A DNA stretch of 64,000 bases. Source: QAMH01 sp900556425. GTDB lineage: Bacteria; Actinomycetota; Coriobacteriia; Coriobacteriales; QAMH01. The position numbers and the translations under genes are program-made. Under the pieces are notes generated by a model. The model was not told the DNA's origin. It searched no databases and saw only the letters and a program-made list of their open reading frames with translations. Of this stretch, positions 57,561-64,000 are shown one piece after another. The first letter of the stretch is position 1, and the number at the start of each line of letters is the position of its first letter. The stretch covers positions 62,001-126,000 of the forward strand of contig CABRZR010000001.1 in the NCBI GenBank assembly GCA_902475535.1, given 5' to 3'.

Positions 57561-60251
57561 ATGGAAACAACCATTGCGTTGGTGGGCAACCCCAACTCAG
57601 GCAAGACGACGCTGTTCAACCAGCTCACCGGCAATCACCAATACGTGGGCAACTGGCCTGGCGTGACGGTGGAGCGCAAGACCGGCCACCTCAAGAACGA
57701 CAGGAACGTTCAGTTCGTCGACTTGCCGGGAATCTACTCGTTGTCCCCGTATTCGAGCGAGGAGGTCATCTCCCGCAACTACTTGATCGACGGTCATCCC
57801 GACGTCATCGTCAATATCGTCGATGCCTCGAACCTCGAGCGCAACCTTTACCTGACCACCCAGCTCATGGAGTTCGACGTGCCCGTGGTGGTTGCGCTCA
57901 ACCAAATGGATATCGTCAAGAAGCGCGGCTATACCATCAAATCCAAAGAGCTTTCCGAGCAACTCCAGGTACCGGTCGTCGAGATTTCGGCGCTCAAGGG
58001 CGACGGCCTCGAGGATCTGGTTGCCACCACCATGAAGGCGGCTCGCGAGGGCATCGTCCCGCAACCGGTCCGCTTCACCCCCGAGCTCGAAGCCGCCCTC
58101 ACCAAGATCGAGGACAAGCTCCCCAGCGTCATCCCCGACAACATGCGTCGCTACTATGCCATCAAGCTCTTTGAACGTGACAAGGAGGCTATCGAGGAGC
58201 TCGGTGCCAAGGTCAACTGCGACGAAGTCATCTTCGAGGCCGAGAGCCTCTTCAACGACTCGTCGGATGCCATCATCACCAACGAGCGCTATCGCTATAT
58301 CGAGGGCTTCATCAAGCGCGTCCACAAGCGCGCCATCACAGGTGCGACTATTTCCGAGAAGGTCGACAGCGTGCTTACCAACCGCATCCTCGCGCTGCCC
58401 ATCTTCGTCGTGGTCATCACGCTCATCTACTACATCTCCATCAGCACCGTCGGCACCTATGCGACTGACTGGGCCAACGACGGCGTCTTCGGCGACGGCT
58501 GGTACCTCGACCCCGTGGCCATCGTGTCAACCGAGGGTACGGCGCAGTCTGCCCTCGATGCCGCGACCGAGCCCTACGACGAGGCGCAAACCGCCATCAG
58601 CGAGTACCTGACGCAAGCCGGCGAGGCGGGCGTCAACACCGATGCGATAGCGGCGTTCATCGGCGAGGAAGCCGATGAGGAAGCCGACTTCGAGTCCCCC
58701 GAGTTCCAGGCGGCACTCGCCGCGTTCGAACAAGATGTCGCCAGCTCCGGCTTCGTGGCCGAGTACACCACCGTCGACGAGGAATCCGCCATGGAGACCG
58801 ACTACTTCGTGTACTATGGCGAAGCGGGCGAGGAACAGGCGCTGGCCCTTGCCGATGCCCGTAACGAGCAAATCGCTACCGAGGGTCGCGAGGGATCGGC
58901 TGAGGCCGTCGTCTACAGTTTCGATGGCGAAGCCACCGATGAGGAAACCGGCGAGGTCATCACCCAGGGTGTCGGCGTGCCCGCGCCCGAGGATCCCAGC
59001 GCCTACGGCATCTGGATTCCCGGCATCCCCGTGCTCATCGGCACCGCGCTCGAGGCCGTCGGCTGCGTCGGCTGGCTCTACGACCTCATCATGGACGGCA
59101 TCGTCGCTGGCGTCGGCGCCGTGCTCGGTTTCGTGCCGCAGATCATGATCCTGTTCTTCCTGCTGGCGATTCTCGAGGCCTGCGGCTACATGGCCCGCGT
59201 CACCTTCATCCTCGACCGCCTCTTCCGCCGCTTCGGCCTGTCGGGCAAGACCTTCGTGCCCATGATCGTCGGCACCGGTTGCGGCGTGCCGGGCATCATG
59301 GCCTCGCGCACCATCGAGTCCGAAAGCGCCCGTCGCCTCACGGTCATGACCACGACCTTCATGCCCTGCTCGGCAAAGCTGCCGATCATCGCCCTCATCG
59401 CTACGGCCATCTTCGGTGGCGTGTGGTGGGTCGCTCCGCTGGCGTACTTCATGGGCATCGCCGCCATCATCGTCTCGGGCATTATCCTGCGTAAGACCAG
59501 GCCGTTCATGGGCAAGGTCACGCCCTACGTCATGGAGCTGCCCGAATATCGCCTGCCGCGCTTTGTCGACCTGCTGCGCAGCATGTGGGATCGCGCCTGG
59601 GCCTTCATCAAGAAGGCGGGCACCATCATCCTGCTCGCCACGATCGTGGTCTGGTTCCTGTCGGGTTACGGCATCTACGAGGGCCAGTTCATGTGGGTCG
59701 GCGAGGATCTGATGGACTACTCGTTCCTCGCGTACTTCGGCAATGCCTTCGCGTGGATCTTCGCGCCGCTCGGCTTCAACAACTGGGAGTGTGCGTCCAC
59801 CGTTATCACCGGCCTCATCGCAAAGGAGAACGTCATCTCGACCATGGCCGTGGTGTACGGCAGCGATCCCAACGTCGCGTGGACCAGCGCCTACATGGCG
59901 TCGCTCGCGGCAACGACTGGCTCCGTCCTGCTCGTGCCTGTCGCGGCCTTCGCCTTCATGACCTTCCAGCTGCTCTGCGCGCCGTGCTTCGCGGCCATGG
60001 GTGCCATCAAGCGTGAGATGGGTGGCTTCAACAAGTGGTTCTGGGCCGCCATCGGCTGGGAGTGCGGATTCGCCTACGTGATTTCGCTGATCATCTTCCA
60101 GATTGGCGCCTGGGCCGTGACCGGTATCTTCAGCCTCGGCACCATCGTCGCCATCGCGCTCATCGCGGCGTTGCTCTGGGCGCTCTTTCGTCCGGCCAGC
60201 AAGCCCATGGCACCTGCGCAGGTGGACACGGCCGTAAAGGCAGCCGCATAG
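57561..60251 (+). CDS. feoB: Ferrous iron transport protein B
   Basis: The 896-residue GTPase-coupled Fe2+ transporter. G domain: GNPNSGKTT (G1), NWPGVTVE (G2), DLPGIYSL (G3), NQMD (G4). Helical insertion, then the membrane part with paired gates (GCGVPGIMASRTI, MPCSAKLPIIALI) and the C-terminal helix set. Between the first TM (ILALPIFVVVITLIYYISI) and the next (about residues 295-478) is a large acidic Ala/Glu-rich insertion, making the protein longer than the common 660-830. Start ATG 57561 after AAAGG; an in-frame GTG or ATG further upstream lies in repeat sequence. Confidence 0.95.
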   Translation: METTIALVGNPNSGKTTLFNQLTGNHQYVGNWPGVTVERKTGHLKNDRNVQFVDLPGIYSLSPYSSEEVISRNYLIDGHPDVIVNIVDASNLERNLYLTTQLMEFDVPVVVALNQMDIVKKRGYTIKSKELSEQLQVPVVEISALKGDGLEDLVATTMKAAREGIVPQPVRFTPELEAALTKIEDKLPSVIPDNMRRYYAIKLFERDKEAIEELGAKVNCDEVIFEAESLFNDSSDAIITNERYRYIEGFIKRVHKRAITGATISEKVDSVLTNRILALPIFVVVITLIYYISISTVGTYATDWANDGVFGDGWYLDPVAIVSTEGTAQSALDAATEPYDEAQTAISEYLTQAGEAGVNTDAIAAFIGEEADEEADFESPEFQAALAAFEQDVASSGFVAEYTTVDEESAMETDYFVYYGEAGEEQALALADARNEQIATEGREGSAEAVVYSFDGEATDEETGEVITQGVGVPAPEDPSAYGIWIPGIPVLIGTALEAVGCVGWLYDLIMDGIVAGVGAVLGFVPQIMILFFLLAILEACGYMARVTFILDRLFRRFGLSGKTFVPMIVGTGCGVPGIMASRTIESESARRLTVMTTTFMPCSAKLPIIALIATAIFGGVWWVAPLAYFMGIAAIIVSGIILRKTRPFMGKVTPYVMELPEYRLPRFVDLLRSMWDRAWAFIKKAGTIILLATIVVWFLSGYGIYEGQFMWVGEDLMDYSFLAYFGNAFAWIFAPLGFNNWECASTVITGLIAKENVISTMAVVYGSDPNVAWTSAYMASLAATTGSVLLVPVAAFAFMTFQLLCAPCFAAMGAIKREMGGFNKWFWAAIGWECGFAYVISLIIFQIGAWAVTGIFSLGTIVAIALIAALLWALFRPASKPMAPAQVDTAVKAAA

Positions 60252-60331
60252 AACGACTAACTCCGGCTTCAGGACAAGCCTTCTTCATGAGCGGCTCCTC
60301 CACCCGCTCCAAAATGTCCTCCCTCTCTCCG

Positions 60332-60357
60332 GGAAGCGCCCCTCATGGGGCGTTTCC
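60332..60357 (+). terminator. Terminator-like hairpin after feoB
   Basis: GGAAGCGCCCC-TCAT-GGGGCGTTTCC, strong stem with one G-T pair but no extended T-run. Confidence 0.6.
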
Positions 60358-60472
60358 TGCGTTGGGGACCATCAAACGCACGGTTAAAACAATTTGGTGC
60401 AGAATTCAACTTGTTAATATAGTTAAATTACATGTAAAATGCATGTATGAAGTATCGATAAAGGAGCAGTTC

Positions 60473-60829
60473 ATGCCTGCGTTACAAGTAAGAGATTTCC
60501 CCGATGCCCTTTACGAGGATCTGCGCGAGTATGCCGCGCGGCACCATCGCAGCATGGCCCAGCAAACGGTGGATGCCGTCGATTGCCTAGTCCATGGCAC
60601 CGTGCCTGCGCAGACATACGGATGTGCAACTTCCACAGCGTTCGAATCCGCCTCTGCCCGGAAGTTGCGCATGGCCAAGCGCGAGGAGGTGTTCCATCGG
60701 GCAGCCGAACGCAAGGCGCAGCGGCAAGACGGTTTTCCCAATCCGGTGGAGATGCTTGCCCAGGCTAGAGACGAGCGCGACGAGCAGCTCGAGCGCGTCA
60801 TGGCAGAAGTCATGGAGGACGCACGATGA
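60473..60829 (+). CDS. FitA/VapB-type ribbon-helix-helix antitoxin
   Basis: The protein has 118 residues. N-terminal LQVRDFPDALYEDLREYAARHHRSMAQQTVDAV is a typical FitA-like RHH; the charged helical C-terminus (RKLRMAKREEVFHRAAERKAQRQ) binds the toxin. AAAGGAG lies 7 bp before the ATG. Its TGA overlaps the toxin ATG. The AT-rich stretch before it holds ATGTAAAATGCATGTAT, a possible operator. Confidence 0.85.
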   Translation: MPALQVRDFPDALYEDLREYAARHHRSMAQQTVDAVDCLVHGTVPAQTYGCATSTAFESASARKLRMAKREEVFHRAAERKAQRQDGFPNPVEMLAQARDERDEQLERVMAEVMEDAR

Positions 60830-61239
60830 TTGTCCTCGATACCAATGCCGCTGTTGCGATTGCCATGGGCACCGACTTGGGCGACGCTCTTGTCATGTTG
60901 CGTAACCCCGACGAGCGTGTCATCGCGCCTTCGTTCATGCATGCCGAGGTAGTTCACGTGATGAGCAAGTACGTGCGCGGGGGATACCTCGAGGTTTCGC
61001 AGGCCGTGGACTGCGCACGCGACGCGCTGCTCCTCGTGGACGAGTTTCGCGATGATGCTTCGCTGTGGACGGAGGCCCTTACCGAGTCACTGCGGCTCGA
61101 CCACTCTTCGTATGACCTATTCTATCTGGTGCTCGCTCGCCGAGAAGGGGCAACGTTGTTTACGCTAGATCGCAAACTCCAGAAGCTCTGCAACAAAAAC
61201 GGCGTCAATGCCATTTGGCTCGACTGCGATTTTGGGTGA
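60826..61239 (+). CDS. vapC: PIN-domain toxin (VapC family)
   Basis: The 137-residue RNase of the PIN fold. Acidic residues in MIVLDTNAAVAIA (Asp5), FMHAEVVHVM (Glu), SSYDLFYLVLARREGATLFTLDRKL (two Asp) make the Mg-binding site. Target is probably tRNA or rRNA as for other VapC. It starts within the stop of the antitoxin gene (ATGA), so the pair is co-translated. Confidence 0.9.
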   Translation: MIVLDTNAAVAIAMGTDLGDALVMLRNPDERVIAPSFMHAEVVHVMSKYVRGGYLEVSQAVDCARDALLLVDEFRDDASLWTEALTESLRLDHSSYDLFYLVLARREGATLFTLDRKLQKLCNKNGVNAIWLDCDFG

Positions 61240-61253
61240 GGAATCTCTAGTTC

Positions 61254-61278
61254 AGCTGTCGCAAAGTTTGCGACAGCT
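61254..61278. terminator. Palindrome between vapC and the convergent dtxR-type gene
   Basis: AGCTGTCGCAAA and complement around one G. A weak family C-like hairpin (CAGACAA...TTGTGTC) follows at 61283-61316. Probably a bidirectional terminator, though no T-run is present. Confidence 0.55.
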
Positions 61279-61314
61279 CACCCAGACAAACCATCCCGGC
61301 GACTTGTGTCAGGC

Positions 61315-61734
61315 CTACAACCGCGTACTCGTGGGCGTCTCAGAGACGGGACCGAAGTTCTCCTCGTACCAGGCGATCCACTTATCCATCGTGTCTTCGC
61401 TGACGGCGTGCTCCATCATGCATGCCTCGCGGTTAGCCGCCTCCTCGTCCACGCCAAGCGCGTCGATGAGGAAGGCACGCAGCACGCGATGGCGCGTGAG
61501 GATATGCTCGCCATATTCCTTGCCAGTCTGGGTGAGGGTGATTTCGCCATAGCGCTCCTGCTCGATGTAGCCCATCTCACGCAGGTTCTTTGTTGCACGT
61601 GCAACACTGGCCTTGGAAAAGCCAAGCGCATCCGCGACGTCGGTGGAGCGCACCGAGCCACTCCCATGCAGGGCAAGGTCGTAGATTGCCTCGATGTAAT
61701 CCTCATATGAGGGGGTAAGATCGCCTATGGCCAC
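61315..61734 (-). CDS. DtxR/MntR-family metal-dependent repressor
   Basis: The protein has 139 residues. Winged helix SYEDYIEAIYDLALHGSGSVRSTDVADALGFSKASVARATKNLREMGYIEQERYGEITLTQTG, then the dimerisation and metal domain with RHRVLRAFLIDALGVDEEAANREACMMEHAVSEDTMDKW, which keeps the His, Glu, Cys-Met-Met-Glu-His ligands. There is no SH3 domain. GTG start with GGAG 7 bp upstream. Given the TTAG-N6-CTAA boxes at feoA, feoB and the 62195 gene, it is most likely the iron regulator of the feo genes; manganese specificity is the alternative. Confidence 0.9.
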   Translation of the reverse strand: MAIGDLTPSYEDYIEAIYDLALHGSGSVRSTDVADALGFSKASVARATKNLREMGYIEQERYGEITLTQTGKEYGEHILTRHRVLRAFLIDALGVDEEAANREACMMEHAVSEDTMDKWIAWYEENFGPVSETPTSTRL

Positions 61735-61871
61735 GATGAGCTCCGCTCGCCTCGAGAGTCGATGATAGACACATTATACTACGGATGGATAATCTCGTCG
61801 TGTTCTTTATCTGGATTTATGGATAATGCCACAATCCGCAAAAAGCCAGCGAAAAAAGTTTGATATTATTC

Positions 61872-61981
61872 TTTACAAAGAATAAAAAGAAGCTATACTA
61901 CTATTCCAGATGGAGAACAATTACTCTTCTTCTTCCTCTCTCTCGTGCGAATGCGGCCGAACTTCTCCGGTCGCATTCGCA
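61872..61981 (+). ncRNA. Candidate small RNA
   Basis: TTTACA (61872-61877), 16 bp, TATACT (61894-61899) forms a good promoter in an AT-rich patch. About 45 bp later a strong hairpin TGCGAATGCGGCCG...CGGTCGCATTCGCA (61946-61981) could end an RNA of about 75 nt. No ORF follows. There is no T-run after the stem. Confidence 0.35.
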
Positions 61982-62009
61982 TATATGCAGGGTGTTATGC
62001 GGCGCGCGT

Positions 62010-62163
62010 GCAAAAACCGCGAATGTCTAGGACCGTCCGGCCTTATGCACGCAAAAGTGGCGAATGTCTAGTCTCTGTGGTTCTCAAATCCTAGACATTC
62101 GGCATTTTCCTGCACATCACGCTAGTGTTATGCATCGGTACCCTAGATTTGCGCTGTTTTTGC
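62010..62163. repeat. Cluster of four about 22-bp repeats (GCAAAA...GCGAATGTCTAG)
   Basis: Copies at 62010-62031 and 62051-62071 on the plus strand and at 62090-62113 and 62141-62163 on the minus strand share GCA-A-rich, GCGAATGTCTAGG. The two orientations face each other. TTATGC precedes the first two units. The non-coding stretch 61735-62194 holds nothing else I can name. Confidence 0.7.
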
Positions 62164-62194
62164 GCGCACAGTTCGAGTTTTTCGCCAGCTAGTC

Positions 62195-62458
62195 CTAGGG
62201 TTCCGGATTTTCGCGAATAATCGGTGTCGGGACATCATGCCGGCCAGCTGCGCTTGCACAGCCCGCGCAGCTACCTTTGCTGCAACCCATGCAAGCACTC
62301 GGAAGTTTGAGGTCTTCGTCACTTGGCAGATTGGCATCGTGGTGCGCGTCGTGACACGAGCGCCCCTTTTTGCCAAAGCCACCGAAGAAGGCGACCTTGA
62401 TGGCGATGCCAATCCATACGACAACGATGGCAAGTATGATCCAACTCGCAATATTCAT
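62195..62458 (-). CDS. FeoB-associated Cys-rich membrane protein
   Basis: The protein has 87 residues. One N-terminal TM (WIILAIVVVWIGIAIKVAFF), then a short polar domain with HDAHHDAN and CMGCSKGSCAGC. This is the FeoB-associated Cys-rich family (FeoC-like position), thought to assist Fe2+ uptake. ATG 62458 is used; a TTG two codons earlier is possible and no good ribosome site is seen. An iron box lies just upstream, so it belongs to the feo regulon though it is 2 kb away from feoB. Confidence 0.85.
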   Translation of the reverse strand: MNIASWIILAIVVVWIGIAIKVAFFGGFGKKGRSCHDAHHDANLPSDEDLKLPSACMGCSKGSCAGCASAAGRHDVPTPIIRENPEP

Positions 62459-62466
62459 ACCCAAAT

Positions 62467-62482
62467 GTTAGCATACCCTAAC
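62467..62482. promoter_or_regulatory. Iron box upstream of the Cys-rich protein gene
   Basis: GTTAGCATACCCTAAC, 14 of 16 bases identical to the feoB box at 57432, directly before the gene. Confidence 0.72.
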
Positions 62483-62483
62483 A

Positions 62484-62520
62484 AATGAGGCAAACGCCGC
62501 CGGGGCAATTTTGTCTTGTT
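62484..62520. repeat. Family C hairpin
   Basis: ATGAGGCAAA and TTTTGTCTTGT arms around CGCCGCCGGGGCAA. A further GGGACAAAAG...TTTGTCTC pair is at 62562-62588, in the ahcY leader. Confidence 0.65.
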
Positions 62521-62656
62521 TGCTGCGGGTGCCATCACCTGCGAGATACGTAAACCTCAGTGGGACAAAAGGCCCGTTCATTTGTCTCGGCCCGACTGCT
62601 TGTTTCATCCGCCCGTGATAGTATGTGCAGCGTGTCATTTCATCGAGGAGGAACCC

Positions 62657-63916
62657 ATGAGCTACGACATCACCGACATCAACCTTGCCGACGAGGGCCG
62701 CGCGCGCATCCTGTGGGCCGACCGCGACATGCCCGTGCTTGCCAAGATTCGCGAGCGTTTTGCCAAGGAGCGCCCCTTCGAGGGAATCCGCGTCGGTGCG
62801 TGTCTGCACGTGACGACCGAGACTGCCAACCTCGTACGTACGATGATCGAGGGCGGTGCCCAGGTCGCCCTGTGCGCGAGCAACCCGCTCTCCACCCAGG
62901 ACGATACGGCTGCTGCGCTCGTCAAGTACTACGGCGCCGAGGTTTTTGCCCGCTGTGGCGAGGATACCGAAACCTACTACAAGCACCTCGACGCGGTCAT
63001 CGACACCAAGCCGCAGATCACGATGGACGACGGCGCCGACCTCTGCGACCGCATCCACGGCGATCGCCAGGACGCTCTCGAGTATGTCATCGGCGGCACC
63101 GAGGAGACCACGACCGGCGTCATTCGTCTTGCGGCCATGGCTGCCGCCGGTGCGCTCAAGTACCCCTCGTTCAACGTCAATGATGCCAACACCAAGCACT
63201 TCTTCGACAACCGCTATGGCACGGGCCAGTCCACGCTTGATGGCATCGTGCGTGCGACCAATCGCCTGCTTGCGGGCCGCACCCTCGTGGTGAGCGGTTA
63301 CGGCTTTTGCGGTCGTGGCCTGGCACAGCGTGCCGCCGGCATGGGCATGAGCGTCATCATCTGCGAAGTCGATCCGCTCAAGGCGCTCGAGGCGCACATG
63401 GAGGGCTACCGTGTGATGCCGTGCGCCGAGGCCGCCAAGTACGCCGACGTATGGGTCACCGTCACGGGCGACCTCAACGTCATCGATGCGCCGGCGTTCG
63501 AGAACATGAAGGACGGCGCCATCATCTGCAACTCTGGTCACTTCAATAGCGAGATCAACATCCCGTGGCTCGAGGAGCATGCGGTGTCGAAGGAGACCCT
63601 CAAGCCGTTGGTCGACGAGTACACGTTGCCTGACGGCCGTACCATCATCCTGCTCGCCGACGGACGCCTCGTGAACCTGTCGGCGGCCGAGGGGCATCCC
63701 GCCGAGGTCATGGACATGAGCTTCGCCAACCAGGTGCTCGCCGCCGAATACGTGCTCAAGCATCGCGACGAGCTATTGCCCCAGTGCTACAACATCCCGG
63801 CCGAGATCGATGACGAGATCGCTCGCGTCAAGCTCGGCACGCTCGGCATCGAGATTGACACGCTCACGCCCGAGCAGGAGGCCTACCTCAATTCCTGGAC
63901 GCTGGGAACGGTGTAG
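62657..63916 (+). CDS. ahcY: Adenosylhomocysteinase
   Basis: The 419-residue NAD-dependent cytoplasmic enzyme splits S-adenosylhomocysteine into adenosine and homocysteine. HVTTETANLVRTM, CASNPLSTQDD, GGTEETTTGVIRL, NVNDANTKHFFDNRYGTGQSTLDGIVRATN, NAD site VVSGYGFCGRGLAQRA, ICNSGHFNSEI and EGHPAEVMDMSFANQ are all present. It lacks the roughly 40-residue insertion of larger forms and the usual C-terminal KPxHYRY, ending in SWTLGTV. GAGGAGGAACCC precedes ATG 62657. A family B terminator follows. Confidence 0.95.
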   Translation: MSYDITDINLADEGRARILWADRDMPVLAKIRERFAKERPFEGIRVGACLHVTTETANLVRTMIEGGAQVALCASNPLSTQDDTAAALVKYYGAEVFARCGEDTETYYKHLDAVIDTKPQITMDDGADLCDRIHGDRQDALEYVIGGTEETTTGVIRLAAMAAAGALKYPSFNVNDANTKHFFDNRYGTGQSTLDGIVRATNRLLAGRTLVVSGYGFCGRGLAQRAAGMGMSVIICEVDPLKALEAHMEGYRVMPCAEAAKYADVWVTVTGDLNVIDAPAFENMKDGAIICNSGHFNSEINIPWLEEHAVSKETLKPLVDEYTLPDGRTIILLADGRLVNLSAAEGHPAEVMDMSFANQVLAAEYVLKHRDELLPQCYNIPAEIDDEIARVKLGTLGIEIDTLTPEQEAYLNSWTLGTV

Positions 63917-63920
63917 CAAA

Positions 63921-63951
63921 ATGAGACAGTTGCTCAGAGCAACTGTCTCAT
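63921..63951. terminator. Family B hairpin after ahcY (bidirectional)
   Basis: 15-bp arms as at 26409, with AAAA before and TTTTT after, so it can terminate both ahcY and the convergent gene, whose TGA stop (63950-63948) lies inside the stem. Confidence 0.9.
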
Positions 63952-64000
63952 TTTTCGATTTGCTCGGAGAGCCAGCCAGCCCACTCGTCAACGCCGTCGC
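63948..64000 (-). CDS. C-terminal end of an unidentified gene (partial)
   Basis: From the window end the minus strand reads DGVDEWAGWLSEQIEK followed by TGA, a plausible amphipathic C-terminus. Its stop is embedded in the family B hairpin just as for the decarboxylase at 42323. The family cannot be told from 16 residues. Confidence 0.5.
   Translation of the reverse strand, partial: DGVDEWAGWLSEQIEK

Noticed and set aside
61591..61606. Perfect palindrome TGTTGCACGTGCAACA resembling the island operator
   Set aside because: It is inside the coding region of the DtxR-type gene, has a 4-bp longer centre, and no -10-like hexamer lies 19 bp away.

Overview
The window is 64 kb of a GC-rich chromosome that spans the replication origin. 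The gene order suggests an actinobacterial-type genome, most likely class Coriobacteriia. That order is rpmH-rnpA-yidD-yidC-jag-rsmG-parA-parB on one side of an AT-rich oriC and dnaA-dnaN-recF-DUF721-gyrB-gyrA-tRNA-Ile-tRNA-Ala on the other. GyrA carries Ala at the quinolone-determining serine position, as in mycobacteria. The class assignment is inference from synteny and protein style, not from a database search.

Layout. 1-9.3 kb: housekeeping and poorly known genes (radical SAM protein, tail-anchored protein, DinG-type exonuclease-helicase, DUF151 protein, purine nucleoside phosphorylase, tRNA-Glu, methyltransferase, DUF4013 membrane protein). 9.4-15.6 kb: tRNA-Ser(CGA), an AI-2E-type permease, an AmmeMemoRadiSam set, a structured inverted repeat beside tRNA-Ser(GGA), ddl and rlmN. 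15.6-31.4 kb: the origin block, with two perfect parS sites at 17.4 kb, a third 15/16 site at 2.2 kb, and an unusual GHKL-ATPase/winged-helix gene inserted between oriC and dnaA. 31.5-43.3 kb: tRNA-Ile and tRNA-Ala, two AlbA_2-type regulators, a large surface protein, a NhaC antiporter, an adenylation enzyme/PLP decarboxylase/carrier protein cassette, and a HigBA toxin-antitoxin pair.

43.5-57.0 kb is an accessory island and the most interesting part. After dinD it holds two copies of a module made of a small two-TM protein ending in ELPS[IV] plus a zinc-ribbon transmembrane protein. It also holds a lipoprotein, a membrane protein, and two copies of a Ser/Thr-kinase plus FHA-protein module, one of them led by a membrane-anchored secreted protein. 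The four transcription units each begin with the same promoter design: a TGTTGYRCAACA palindrome followed after exactly 19 bp by a -10-like hexamer. In one of the four, the 19-bp spacer contains a run of 11 C. This points to one co-regulated, possibly phase-variable, envelope-signalling system that I do not recognise from the literature.

57.0-64 kb: iron uptake (feoA, feoB, a FeoB-associated Cys-rich protein, a DtxR-family regulator and three candidate iron boxes), a VapBC-type pair, a repeat-rich non-coding stretch, and ahcY.

Four families of short dispersed repeats (A-D in the feature list) punctuate intergenic regions across the window. Several lie on stop codons and probably act as transcription terminators. 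No rRNA operon, CRISPR array, transposase or prophage was seen.
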